Source: Clostridiaceae bacterium (lineage in GTDB: Bacteria > Bacillota > Clostridia > Clostridiales > Clostridiaceae). Taken from it: 6,159 bases of DNA. The notes beneath the pieces were generated by a model. The model was not told where the DNA came from and did not search any database. It saw nothing but the letters and a program-made list of their open reading frames with translations. The stretch covers positions 1 through 6,159 of the forward strand of contig DOKV01000214.1 of assembly GCA_003510765.1 (NCBI GenBank), read 5' to 3'. The translations under genes were made by a program, and so were the position numbers. Shown here one piece after another: positions 1-6,159 of the stretch. Within the stretch, counting starts at the first letter, position 1. Each line of letters starts with the position of its first letter.

Positions 1-450
1 AACAAAAGCGATGAGCATGTTGTTCAGGATAAAAAGAGGAGAGAAGATTAAAATGGTGGACAAATAGGTCTTGGTCATGACAAGGGTTTCCGCGTCAGCC
101 CCCAGGCCCTTTGCCAAAGGCTCCACAAAAAATATCCCCAGCATCACAAAAAAGAGACTCACAAGAAGTCCTAATTTCATCGCCATGGTAAAGATCCTTG
201 GTCCCTCTAAGGTCTTGCCTTCAGACATGGCGATGGAAAACCGGGTAGCGCCTCCTATCCCAATCATGAGACCCATCCCATGAATAAAGCTATAGATGGC
301 AATGGAAAGATTTAAAGCTGTAAGACCTAAAGGCCCGATGGCTTTGGAAATATAATAAGTGTCTGCTAGGATATACACAGAAATAGCCAGCATGCCCAAA
401 ATATTCAGACTGGCGTATTTCATAAAAGTCTTGGCCAATGAACCTCTCAT
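1..450 (-). CDS. MATE family efflux transporter, N-terminal part (C-terminus beyond left edge)
   Basis: The reading frame is open from an ATG at 450 to base 1 and gives 150 residues with no stop, so the 3' part of the gene is outside the window. The protein is strongly hydrophobic. It shows the start of a MATE (multidrug and toxic compound extrusion) antiporter of the MepA-like clostridial type: TM1 around residues 14-35 with the ILADTYYIS segment (Asp30 in the helix), then GLTALNLSIAIYSF, the glycine-rich GLMIGIGGATRFS stretch (60-73), and further helices around 91-110 and 130-150. Such proteins export cationic drugs or metabolites across the cytoplasmic membrane using Na+ or H+ gradients. 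The substrate cannot be told here. ATG 450 is preferred over the in-frame ATG at 459 because AGAAAGGA sits about 8 nt before 450 but abuts 459. The gene has its own promoter and an attenuator-like leader, unlike its neighbours. Confidence 0.9.
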   Translation of the reverse strand, partial: MRGSLAKTFMKYASLNILGMLAISVYILADTYYISKAIGPLGLTALNLSIAIYSFIHGMGLMIGIGGATRFSIAMSEGKTLEGPRIFTMAMKLGLLVSLFFVMLGIFFVEPLAKGLGADAETLVMTKTYLSTILIFSPLFILNNMLIAFV

Positions 451-468
451 GGTTTCCATTCCTTTCTC

Positions 469-523
469 AAAAAAAGTGTTCCTTTGCACTCCTTCTTTGA
501 CCTAACGGAGTGTAAAAGAACAC
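469..523 (-). terminator. Intrinsic terminator in the MATE leader (probable attenuator)
   Basis: Arms at 507-523 and 476-492 form a 17-position stem around a 14-nt loop. In the minus-strand RNA 15 positions are Watson-Crick, one is G-U and one is a mismatch. The 3' arm is followed directly by seven U residues (475-469), the classic signature of Rho-independent termination. It lies after the promoter at 608-580 and ends just before the ribosome binding site of the MATE gene, whose start is 19 nt further on. It would therefore stop transcripts before the gene unless the hairpin is prevented from forming. The hairpin and U-tract are seen directly; the attenuator role is inferred from position. 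It would also stop read-through from the chrA genes. Confidence 0.78.
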
Positions 524-529
524 TTGACT

Positions 530-554
530 CTCTTTACCCGGTGGCAAAGAGGAA
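530..554 (-). promoter_or_regulatory. Upstream leader hairpin / candidate antiterminator segment
   Basis: In the minus-strand RNA, 551-543 (CUCUUUGCC) pairs with 538-530 (GGUAAAGAG) around the tetraloop ACCG. This gives nine pairs, one of them G-U; on the plus strand that pair would be an A/C mismatch, which favours an RNA role on the minus strand. The overlapping segment 554-544 (UUCCUCUUUGC) can instead pair with the 3' arm of the terminator at 487-479 (GCAAAGGAA) with a two-base bulge, which would break the terminator. The two folds are mutually exclusive. I do not recognise a known riboswitch or T-box consensus in it. Confidence 0.5.
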
Positions 555-579
555 GCTTGTCTTATTTTTCTATCTTTTG

Positions 580-608
580 ATTTTAATGAAAAAATCTTCC
601 CCTGTCAA
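580..608 (-). promoter_or_regulatory. Sigma-A-type promoter of the MATE gene
   Basis: The -35 element TTGACA (608-603) matches the consensus fully. It is followed by a 17-base spacer and the -10 element TAAAAT (585-580), five of six matches. The start of transcription is expected near 574-573, giving a leader of about 123 nt before the ATG at 450. No other promoter of this quality was seen in the intergenic region. Confidence 0.75.
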
Positions 609-626
609 CATATAAAGGAAACACAG

Positions 627-644
627 AAGGAAGGACCCTTCCTT
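627..644 (-). terminator. Short hairpin just after the second chrA gene (possible weak terminator)
   Basis: Immediately downstream of the chrA stop codon lies an inverted repeat with 8-base arms, AAGGAAGG and CCTTCCTT, separated by GT. As RNA it would fold as a 7-bp stem with a GGUC loop. The sequence after it (CUGUGUUUCCUUUAU) is only moderately U-rich, so termination would be weak. Its position at the end of the ggt-chrA-chrA operon suits a terminator or an RNA-stabilising 3' end. Confidence 0.4.
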
Positions 645-648
645 GGGT

Positions 649-1215
649 TTACGCCATCCAAAGAACCATGAGATTTCCTGCAATGCCAATGAAAGCCCCA
701 AGGACAATGAGTTTAATGAGGTCAAAGCGCTTGGTGAGTTTTAGCATAAAGCCGATGGCAAAAGCCACTACAGAAACGATGCTAAGATTCTCCAAGGCTA
801 CAGCCCCTTCAAAGAGAGAACTTTGAAACATGGAAACGGCTGCAATGGCAATGAGTCCCACAATACCTGGTTTTAAGCCCTTAAGCATCTTCTCCAAAAA
901 CCCAATTTTCTGATCTCGAAAGATGAAGAAGGCCAAGATCATCATGAGGATAAACTGAGGTGTCACATTCCCTAAAGTAGCCACAATGGCCCCGGGAAGC
1001 CCCGCCACTTTGGTGCCCACAAAGGTGGCGGAGTTGATGGCAATGGGTCCTGGGGTCATTTGGGAGATGGATACAAGATCTGTCATCTCTTTCATGGTGA
1101 GCCATCCTCTCCCATCCACCACAAAGCGCTGAATTAGGGGAAGCACTGCATAGCCTCCACCAAAGGCAAAGGCGCCAATTTGTAAAAATACCCAATATAG
1201 TTCTAGAAGAATCAT
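649..1215 (-). CDS. chrA: ChrA-type (CHR family) transporter, second half-size subunit
   Basis: The 188-residue membrane protein carries one CHR domain. Diagnostic motifs are FGGGY at residues 18-22 and SQMTPGPIAINSATFVG at 51-67, followed by GLPGAIVATLGNVTPQF and several hydrophobic helices (about 76-100, 114-131, 145-160 and 167-187). It is about half the length of the fused two-domain ChrA, so it belongs to the short-chain CHR type that works as a pair with the adjacent gene. Family members export chromate in resistant bacteria, but the natural substrate of pairs like this in Firmicutes is not settled. The ATG is separated by one base from the stop codon of the preceding chrA. Its ribosome binding site AGGTGA (1227-1222) lies inside the end of that gene, so translation is probably coupled. 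The stop is TAA at 651-649. Confidence 0.93.
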   Translation of the reverse strand: MILLELYWVFLQIGAFAFGGGYAVLPLIQRFVVDGRGWLTMKEMTDLVSISQMTPGPIAINSATFVGTKVAGLPGAIVATLGNVTPQFILMMILAFFIFRDQKIGFLEKMLKGLKPGIVGLIAIAAVSMFQSSLFEGAVALENLSIVSVVAFAIGFMLKLTKRFDLIKLIVLGAFIGIAGNLMVLWMA

Positions 1216-1216
1216 G

Positions 1217-1780
1217 TTACTTCACCTGCCCTTCATCAAAGAAACTAAAGGTACCAAGGCCTAATAAAGCCAAGGTGACGATGATGAGAATGGTGTGCAC
1301 TTGAAAGAAAAAGCTGGCCACAAAAGCCCCCACCATCAAGGTCAGGCTGAAGTACTTATTCTTTTTCAAGGCCGCTTTACCCATATCATAGACCGTTAAC
1401 ATCAGCACCGCGCTGATGACACCACCCATGCCCAGGAGGGCAGACTTCACCCAGAAGTTGGTGGAAAAGGCTTCATAAAAATAAAAAATCACAGAAATGA
1501 TCAGGAGACAAGGCAAGATGGAGGCAAGGAGCGCAGTGAGTGCTCCTTTCCATCCCCTTAGGCGGTACCCGGTCAATAAGGAAGTGCTGATGGCCATGGC
1601 GCCAGGTCCAGACTGGGCCAATGCCACAAGGCTTAGCATTTCCTCCTCATCGATGAGGCCTCTTTTTTTCATGAATTCATCTCGAATCACAGGGACTATG
1701 GTGTAGCCTCCACCAAAGGTGAAGGCATTGATTTTGAAAAATGCCAGGAATATTTCCCGAAGTTTTATGGTCTTACTCAT
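1217..1780 (-). CDS. chrA: ChrA-type (CHR family) transporter, first half-size subunit
   Basis: The 187-residue protein is the partner of the next gene. It shows the CHR signature: AFTFGGGYTIVP around residues 19-30 and LVALAQSGPGAMAIS at 51-65, where the sister has SQMTPGPIAIN. Hydrophobic helices follow at about 78-101, 112-131, 145-160 and 162-180. The divergence between the two halves at the second motif fits a heteromeric transporter with non-equivalent subunits. The start at 1780 is chosen because AAGGAGG (1792-1786) lies five bases before it; an in-frame ATG at 1849 would lie inside the upstream ggt gene and lacks such a site. The first base of this site belongs to the TAA stop of ggt, so the genes are co-transcribed and likely translationally coupled. 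Chromate, or another oxyanion or organic anion, is a possible substrate; the sequence does not decide. Confidence 0.93.
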   Translation of the reverse strand: MSKTIKLREIFLAFFKINAFTFGGGYTIVPVIRDEFMKKRGLIDEEEMLSLVALAQSGPGAMAISTSLLTGYRLRGWKGALTALLASILPCLLIISVIFYFYEAFSTNFWVKSALLGMGGVISAVLMLTVYDMGKAALKKNKYFSLTLMVGAFVASFFFQVHTILIIVTLALLGLGTFSFFDEGQVK

Positions 1781-1785
1781 GTTCT

Positions 1786-1792
1786 CCTCCTT
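1786..1792 (-). promoter_or_regulatory. Ribosome binding site of first chrA, overlapping the ggt stop codon
   Basis: AAGGAGG sits five bases upstream of the chrA ATG at 1780. Its first two A residues are the last two bases of the ggt TAA stop (1793-1791). A ribosome finishing ggt therefore ends on the initiation region of chrA, which fixes the chrA start and points to translational coupling. Confidence 0.8.
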
Positions 1793-3395
1793 AGTATACC
1801 GCCAGATTGCTGTCGGTTCTGGATTCACACCCAGCGGCATAGGCCCCATTTTCCAGCTTCACAATGATTTGGCCTCGACCAAAATGACTGCGATCTTTTT
1901 CTATCTTTACCTCATGTCCTTTTTCTCTCAAAGCTTCTAACGCTTCTTGATCAAAGGCCGGCTCCACCATGAAAGCTTTTTCTTTAATCCACTGCCATCT
2001 GGGTGCATCCAAGGCCATTTGAGGGTTCAGGTGAAAATCGATGAGATTGGACACCACTTGGAAATGTCCTTGGGGCTGCATATAACCGCCCATGACCCCA
2101 AAGACCGCCAAAGCTTTGCCCTCTTTTAACAGCATCCCTGGGATGATGGTGTGATAGGTCTTTTTCTTGGGTGCCAATACATTCACATGGTTTTCGTCCA
2201 AGGAAAAGTCCGCCCCACGGTTTTGGAGGGAAATCCCTGTATCTTTCACCACAATGCCGCTGCCAAAGCCCATATAATTGGACTGAATCATGGACACCAT
2301 GTTCCCTTCTTTGTCCGCAGTATTGAGATACACTGTACCGCTCTTGGAGGGATCCTCATGGGTGAAAATTTTAGCTTTCTCTTCTATCTCCAAAGACCTC
2401 ATTGTACCATAGGCTTCTTTCAAAAGGGCTTCTGGAGATGCCTTCATCTGTGCTGGGTCTGTAATATAATGCATCCCATCGGCAAAGGCCATCTTCATGG
2501 ACTCAAACATCCGATGATAATAGGTGGCATCTCGATCCTCCACAGAAAAGTTCTTAAAGATGTTTAGGGCCATGAGCGCCACCATGCCTTGGCCACTGGG
2601 AGGCAGCTCCACCACTTCCACGCCTCTATAATCTACAGACAAAGGCGTCACAAAGGAAGCCTTAAATTCCGCCAGGTCACTTTTTCGCAGATACCCTCCA
2701 TGAGCCAAGGCGTCTTCTTCCATGGCCTCTGCTAAGACCCCTTCATAAAAGGCTCTTCCATTGGTCTCCCCAATGAGTCTTAAAGTCTTCCCATGATGAG
2801 GCAGCTTGACTATTTGAAAAGGCTCTGGTGCTTTCCCGTCAAAGGTGAAGGTCTTAAACCATTCCTCATATTCTGGTTTCCCTTGAAAGATCTCTTGATA
2901 CTTCTCCACGGCCCTTTGCCACATGAGGGCCGTGTGTGCCCCTACAGGAAAGCCTTTCTCCGCATAGTCTATGGCTGGTGTCAGGCACTCGAGAAGACTT
3001 AAGCTGCCAAAGCGCTCAGACAAGCTTGCCCACCCTGCTGGGGCTCCTGGCACTGTCACAGGTGTCCAGCCATGGACCGGCATTTTTTCATGGTTCTTTT
3101 GGATTTCTTTTAAGGAAATACTGGCAGGTGATGGCCCATTGGCATTCATGCCATAAAGCTTTTCTTTCATCCATACCAACGCAAAGTTATCACTCCCTAT
3201 ACCATTGGCTGTAGGCTCCACCACCGTTAAACAAGCCGCTGCTGCAATGGCTGCATCCACGGCATTGCCGCCTTTTTTCAGCATCTCTAGCCCCGCCTGG
3301 GCTGCCAAGGGATTTCCTGTAGCCACCACCCCATTGGCTGCGCCAAGGGTGAGCCTTTCTGAAGCATAGGGTTGATGATTGGGATCAAATTTCAT
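1791..3395 (-). CDS. ggt: Gamma-glutamyltransferase family enzyme, cytoplasmic YwrD-like type
   Basis: The 534-residue protein is an Ntn-hydrolase of the gamma-glutamyltransferase (GGT) family. Landmarks are GGNAVDAAIAAAACLTVVEP (42-61), GIGSDNFALVW (65-75), LPPSGQG (264-270), the processing site SGTVYL with Thr354 as predicted nucleophile, GNMVSMIQSNYMGFGSGI (364-381) and GVMGGYMQPQGHFQV (433-447). Self-cleavage before Thr354 would give subunits of 353 and 181 residues. Classical members cleave the gamma-glutamyl bond of glutathione and related compounds. Unlike secreted GGTs there is no signal peptide, so it should act in the cytoplasm. The usual FREKAP-type arginine region reads NANGPSP (84-90), and the Ser-Ser of PLSSMSP is replaced by KTYHTIIP (412-419), so the substrate may differ. 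The start at 3395 has GGAGG seven bases upstream; the frame extends to 3542, but the promoter lies inside that extension. It is the first gene of an operon with two chrA genes, as around B. subtilis ywrD (from memory). Confidence 0.92.
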   Translation of the reverse strand: MKFDPNHQPYASERLTLGAANGVVATGNPLAAQAGLEMLKKGGNAVDAAIAAAACLTVVEPTANGIGSDNFALVWMKEKLYGMNANGPSPASISLKEIQKNHEKMPVHGWTPVTVPGAPAGWASLSERFGSLSLLECLTPAIDYAEKGFPVGAHTALMWQRAVEKYQEIFQGKPEYEEWFKTFTFDGKAPEPFQIVKLPHHGKTLRLIGETNGRAFYEGVLAEAMEEDALAHGGYLRKSDLAEFKASFVTPLSVDYRGVEVVELPPSGQGMVALMALNIFKNFSVEDRDATYYHRMFESMKMAFADGMHYITDPAQMKASPEALLKEAYGTMRSLEIEEKAKIFTHEDPSKSGTVYLNTADKEGNMVSMIQSNYMGFGSGIVVKDTGISLQNRGADFSLDENHVNVLAPKKKTYHTIIPGMLLKEGKALAVFGVMGGYMQPQGHFQVVSNLIDFHLNPQMALDAPRWQWIKEKAFMVEPAFDQEALEALREKGHEVKIEKDRSHFGRGQIIVKLENGAYAAGCESRTDSNLAVY

Positions 3396-3422
3396 ATCTC
3401 TTCCTCCACATGATGAAGAGCC

Positions 3423-3438
3423 AAGGGTAAAAACCCTT
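3423..3438 (-). repeat. Inverted repeat in the ggt operon leader (possible operator or RNA hairpin)
   Basis: AAGGGT and ACCCTT are perfect inverted arms around four bases. The element lies about 20 bases downstream of the -10 box of the ggt promoter and before the ribosome binding site. It could be a repressor-binding dyad or a small hairpin in the leader. No regulator gene is next to it in the window. Confidence 0.35.
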
Positions 3439-3459
3439 CGCTCTATTACTTTATCTTCT

Positions 3460-3488
3460 ATTATAGGGTGACCATAGTTAAATCTCAG
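3460..3488 (-). promoter_or_regulatory. Probable sigma-A promoter of the ggt-chrA-chrA operon
   Basis: A perfect -10 hexamer TATAAT (3465-3460) is preceded at 17 bases by CTGAGA (3488-3483), four of six matches to TTGACA. Transcription would start near 3453, leaving a leader of roughly 58 nt before the ATG at 3395. The remaining 3489-3601 stretch holds only weaker AT-rich promoter-like sequence. Its position argues against translation starting at the in-frame ATG at 3542. Confidence 0.6.
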
Positions 3489-3601
3489 TACCTTTGGTGA
3501 AAAACTACTAGGCAAGAAAGAAAAACTGTGTCCCTCTGCCATGGCTGAAGTATTTTATCGCTTTTTTTAAACCCGCTAAAAGGCTTCACTGTACACGAAG
3601 T

Positions 3602-4057
3602 CTATGGATGCATAAGAGTTTCATAAGCTTTCACATAGGCTTCCATGGAGATTTTTTCCAGAAGTTCACCCAGTAGGTCATAGGGAATATGCGTGGGATT
3701 TTTTAGACGTATACAGCTTTTCCCCATGTCAAGCTTTGTGGGTACTTGCTTTCCATAGGCCTCTCTAAACCAGGAGTCCACTTGAGGATCCATATAGATG
3801 CCCATATGGTACAAGGCCACGTGGTTTTTTTGCACCACCACAGAGAGAAAGGGCAGCGGTGTACCTTTTTCTACATGGTAGCCTTGAGGATACTTAGATA
3901 AAGGCACCACGTACTCAAGAGCTCCCTCTTTGATTTCTTCCTCAAAACCTTCTGATAGATGGGTCAAAATCACTGTGCGAAGCTTTGAAATCATTTCTCT
4001 CTTTTCCTCAGGTAAGGAATCCCTATAGGCCATAAAGGCCTTTTCTTTTTGGTCCAC
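3602..4057 (-). CDS. DUF1801 / YdhG-type (frataxin-like) protein
   Basis: The soluble protein of about 151 residues matches the DUF1801 family. It has an N-terminal helix pattern AFMAYRDSLPEEKREMISKLRTVI (7-30), an acidic FEEEIKEG segment (38-45), the core motif QKNHVALYHMGIY (76-88) and the C-terminal MGKSCIRLKNPTHIPYDLL (111-129), which corresponds to the usual GKSCIRFK motif. Some members, such as B. subtilis Fra (YdhG), act as frataxin-like iron chaperones; most are uncharacterised, so iron handling here is only a suggestion. Start choice is unusual. AAGGAGG directly abuts the in-frame ATG at 4066, leaving no spacing, while the GTG at 4057 lies nine bases downstream of it; GTG is preferred, ATG remains possible. 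A TTG-initiated extension to 4111 is excluded because the promoter (4138-4110) places the RNA start downstream of it. The gene is probably monocistronic. Confidence 0.85.
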   Translation of the reverse strand: MDQKEKAFMAYRDSLPEEKREMISKLRTVILTHLSEGFEEEIKEGALEYVVPLSKYPQGYHVEKGTPLPFLSVVVQKNHVALYHMGIYMDPQVDSWFREAYGKQVPTKLDMGKSCIRLKNPTHIPYDLLGELLEKISMEAYVKAYETLMHP

Positions 4058-4109
4058 ATATTCCATCCTCCTTATGATCACAGGTTTTTTCACCAAGGTT
4101 CTATCCCTC

Positions 4110-4138
4110 AATATAGCCTACATCTTCTAGATATTCAA
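4110..4138 (-). promoter_or_regulatory. Probable sigma-A promoter of the DUF1801 gene
   Basis: TTGAAT (4138-4133) and TATATT (4115-4110) are separated by exactly 17 bases, with four and five matches to consensus. RNA would start near 4103, giving a leader of about 45 nt that includes the AAGGAGG site at 4073-4067. It lies downstream of the strong terminator of the chemotaxis gene, so the DUF1801 gene is likely transcribed on its own. Confidence 0.55.
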
Positions 4139-4176
4139 GCTCTGTACTCAAACCTTTGGGATCTACTACGCCAATC

Positions 4177-4206
4177 AAAGAGAAAAAGGAGTCCGAAGAC
4201 TCCTTT
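4177..4206 (-). terminator. Intrinsic terminator of the chemotaxis receptor gene
   Basis: A perfect 9-bp stem, AAAGGAGTC paired with GACTCCTTT, encloses the very stable loop TTCG. It is followed by TTCTCTTT, so the U-rich tail runs on from the UUU at the end of the stem. It begins 27 bases after the TAA stop of the receptor gene. The plus strand has no comparable T tract beyond the stem, so it acts on the minus strand. Confidence 0.9.
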
Positions 4207-4232
4207 CTTGATCCATATACCAACATTGATTT

Positions 4233-6159
4233 TTACGCTTTGAAGCGATTGAGTTCTTCTTGAATCTTTGCAATCTCTCGATTTAAGGCATCCATTTCTT
4301 CTCCAATTTCAGTAATTCTCGCATACTGCTCTTCTGAAGAAGCACTGATTTCTTCTGTGGACGCCGCTGACTCTTCAGAGATGGCAGCCATGGATTCTAA
4401 GGAGGCGATGAGATCGTTCTTTAAAAGATCCATGTTTCCTGTTTCCTTGATGAACTCCGTCAAAATTCCTTCTAAATCCTTGACGCTGGAGTCCACCACA
4501 TCAAAGACCGCCACGGTCTCCGTAAGATTCCCTTTGGCAGAATCCACGGAAGTTTTGGTCTCTTCCACTCTTTGGGTGGTGGTGGACACGATGGACACGA
4601 TGCTACTGATGATGAGATTGATTTCCTCCGCAGAGTTTGAAGACTGCTCTGCCAGCTTTCGAATCTCGTCTGCCACCACGGCAAAGCCTCTTCCAGCCTC
4701 GCCTGCTCTTGCTGCTTCAATGGATGCATTCAGAGCCAATAGGTTCGTTTGATCTGAAATGCCCTTGATGGTACTTAAGATGTTTTCAATGGACTTGGAG
4801 CTCTTGCTGAGCTCATGAACATTCAATGCCACTTCATTGGTATCTTCCACGGTTTTAGTGAAGACCTTTTGAAGACTTTCAATTTTTTCTCGTCCTGCTT
4901 TATTAGAGGTCACCATATTCTCAGAGAGCCCCTTGGCCTTCTTAAGGCTTCCTGCAATGACCCCAATACTTCTACCCAGGTCTTGCCCAGCCACCAGACG
5001 TTCATTCACTCCAGTGGCTGTTTCCATAGCGCCTTCAGCGATTTCTTCCACGGCTCTTGTGACTTCCCTACTAGACCCTAGGAGTCCATCCACATTGTCC
5101 ATGACCTTATCTGAGGTCTTGGCCACGGAATCAAAGCTGGTGACGGTGCCTTTGATGAGTTGCCTTACATTCCCCACCATGACCATGAAGCGGTGGCTAA
5201 GGACCCCAATTTCATCTTTGGACTGATAGTGTACAGAAGCGGTGAAATCTCCTTTACCCACTTGATCCATGGCTTGCTCAACCTTGGCCAAAGGCTTGGA
5301 TACCCATTTGCCGATGACAAAGGAAATGACGCTCACAAGGATCAAAATGGAGATGAGTACAGAGACCGCATTATTGATGATGTTGTTGTTGATGATGGTT
5401 TGAATTTCTGCTCTTGGATAGGTGACCATATAAGTTCTTTCTGCCCCATCACTGGCCAGTGCATAATAGTCGACCCCATTCACTTGCACTTCCACCATGG
5501 TTTCTTTCTTTCTTAAAACTTCATTCATCCACGAAACTTCTGAGACATTTTGCCCCATGAGTCCTTGGTCTTTATGATGAAGAATGTCTCCTTCATTGTT
5601 TAAAATGGCCCCAAAGCCTCCATCTCCAATGTCTAACGTGTCTATGGTTCTTTGAATATCTAAATTCTCTAAAAGCTCTGATATAGCTCTAGGTTCAAGG
5701 CCAATTTGAATGACCCCAGGGGCATCTAATCTAGAAACCCCGATATACTGGAAAAGCGTCCCATCGGTGCCTCGCTCTGAAGGCTCTTGGGCTAGGGCGC
5801 CATCTCTATTGCCGATGAGATCCATGAAAGGAAGGGTTTGCTCTGTTTCTTTAAAGTCAAAGCCAAAAAAGTCTGGGATATTCCCCCAAAGTAGGATCCC
5901 TTGTCCATCAGTGACATGGATTTCATCCACCTCTAGAATCCGTGCCAGCTCTATCATTCTGGAAGTCTCCAAATAGGTTTCATCTTCTCTAATCATCACC
6001 GCAATGCTTTTTGCCAGGGCGATGATTTTTTCATTCAAGGCTTCTTTGGTGATGTTCACCACTTCTTCAGCAGAGATATGCTCATTCTTTAAACGATCCA
6101 CCTGATCTTTGAGCTGCATGGCAATGACTCGATCTAAAGACCTACTGGTGGTGATGGTG
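4233..6159 (-). CDS. Methyl-accepting chemotaxis protein with Cache-type sensor domain (N-terminus beyond right edge)
   Basis: The frame is open through the right edge: 13 codons lie upstream of the first in-window ATG (6119), so the true start and the first membrane helix are outside. Counting from that ATG there are 628 residues. Residues 1-240 look like an extracellular double-Cache sensor, with segments [17 protein letters not shown] (64-80) and [17 protein letters not shown] (167-183). A membrane helix spans about 250-270. The HAMP linker (271-323) starts [14 protein letters not shown]. The long coiled signalling domain has the hairpin tip that contacts CheA and CheW, from [18 protein letters not shown] to [14 protein letters not shown] (456-492). 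A glutamate-rich methylation-type segment lies at 580-598 ([19 protein letters not shown]). No C-terminal CheR-docking pentapeptide is present; the protein ends RFKA. The ligand cannot be deduced. Tight coverage by these motifs makes the family certain. Confidence 0.95.
   Translation of the reverse strand, partial: TITTSRSLDRVIAMQLKDQVDRLKNEHISAEEVVNITKEALNEKIIALAKSIAVMIREDETYLETSRMIELARILEVDEIHVTDGQGILLWGNIPDFFGFDFKETEQTLPFMDLIGNRDGALAQEPSERGTDGTLFQYIGVSRLDAPGVIQIGLEPRAISELLENLDIQRTIDTLDIGDGGFGAILNNEGDILHHKDQGLMGQNVSEVSWMNEVLRKKETMVEVQVNGVDYYALASDGAERTYMVTYPRAEIQTIINNNIINNAVSVLISILILVSVISFVIGKWVSKPLAKVEQAMDQVGKGDFTASVHYQSKDEIGVLSHRFMVMVGNVRQLIKGTVTSFDSVAKTSDKVMDNVDGLLGSSREVTRAVEEIAEGAMETATGVNERLVAGQDLGRSIGVIAGSLKKAKGLSENMVTSNKAGREKIESLQKVFTKTVEDTNEVALNVHELSKSSKSIENILSTIKGISDQTNLLALNASIEAARAGEAGRGFAVVADEIRKLAEQSSNSAEEINLIISSIVSIVSTTTQRVEETKTSVDSAKGNLTETVAVFDVVDSSVKDLEGILTEFIKETGNMDLLKNDLIASLESMAAISEESAASTEEISASSEEQYARITEIGEEMDALNREIAKIQEELNRFKA

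Noticed and set aside
451..459. Alternative MATE start at the ATG at 459
   Set aside because: The AGAAAGGA ribosome site touches this ATG, while it is well spaced for the ATG at 450.
476..573. T-box riboswitch in the MATE leader, suggested by a CCACCGGGT-like segment
   Set aside because: The conserved T-box sequence and the stem I elements are not present, and the leader is too short for a standard T-box.
881..1195. 104-codon minus-strand frame overlapping the second chrA in another frame
   Set aside because: It lies fully inside the CHR gene, has a Cys/His/Trp-rich composition typical of shifted frames and no recognisable domain.
649..1780. A two-domain chrA broken by a frameshift
   Set aside because: Each half has its own start codon, ribosome site and complete CHR motif set, and half-size CHR pairs are a known natural form.
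1781..1849. 23-codon upstream extension of the first chrA overlapping ggt
   Set aside because: The ATG at 1780 has an ideal AAGGAGG five bases upstream, and the family N-terminus begins close to there.
2151..2567. 138-codon plus-strand open frame within the GGT gene, and similar plus-strand frames inside the chemotaxis and chrA genes
   Set aside because: They are antisense to well-supported genes, show no family resemblance and lack convincing ribosome sites; they look like coding shadows.
3396..3542. In-frame 49-codon N-terminal extension of the GGT gene from the ATG at 3542
   Set aside because: The extension resembles no GGT N-terminus or signal peptide, contains the probable promoter (3488-3460), and the ATG at 3395 has a good GGAGG site seven bases upstream.
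3584..3600. Hairpin CTTCGT/GTGAAG just after the DUF1801 stop as a terminator
   Set aside because: The stem has only six pairs, two of them G-U, and the tail is just CCTTTTAG. It may contribute to termination but is too weak to call.

Overview
The window looks like chromosomal DNA from a low-to-moderate G+C Firmicute, probably of the Clostridia. The evidence is strong AAGGAGG-type ribosome binding sites, sigma-A-like promoters, U-tailed intrinsic terminators and protein families typical of that group. No genus can be named from the sequence alone. All convincing genes lie on the minus strand, so the region is read from right to left.

Right edge to left: (1) a methyl-accepting chemotaxis protein whose N-terminus runs off the right edge (6159-4233), closed by a clear UUCG-loop terminator; (2) a small DUF1801/YdhG-type (frataxin-like) protein with its own promoter (4057-3602); (3) a three-gene operon, 3395-649, of a cytoplasmic gamma-glutamyltransferase-family enzyme followed by two half-size ChrA (CHR family) membrane proteins. 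The joins are tight: the enzyme's stop codon lies inside the ribosome binding site of the first ChrA, and one base separates the two ChrA genes. (4) A regulated-looking intergenic region, 648-451, then the first 150 codons of a MATE multidrug/cation antiporter that leaves the window at base 1.

Two parts stand out. The first is the MATE leader. A near-consensus promoter (TTGACA-17-TAAAAT) is followed by about 120 nt holding an upstream hairpin, then a 17-position stem followed directly by seven U residues, and only then the ribosome binding site. This is the architecture of a transcription attenuator, and a segment of the upstream hairpin can also pair with the 3' arm of the terminator. The second is the coupling of a GGT-family enzyme to a split ChrA pair. 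It recalls the ywrD and ywrA/ywrB neighbourhood of Bacillus subtilis (from memory) and suggests the transporter and hydrolase share a substrate or physiological role. The GGT lacks several residues that bind the gamma-glutamyl carboxylate in classical GGTs, so its substrate is open.

The chemotaxis receptor and the DUF1801 protein look ordinary and are probably independent transcription units.
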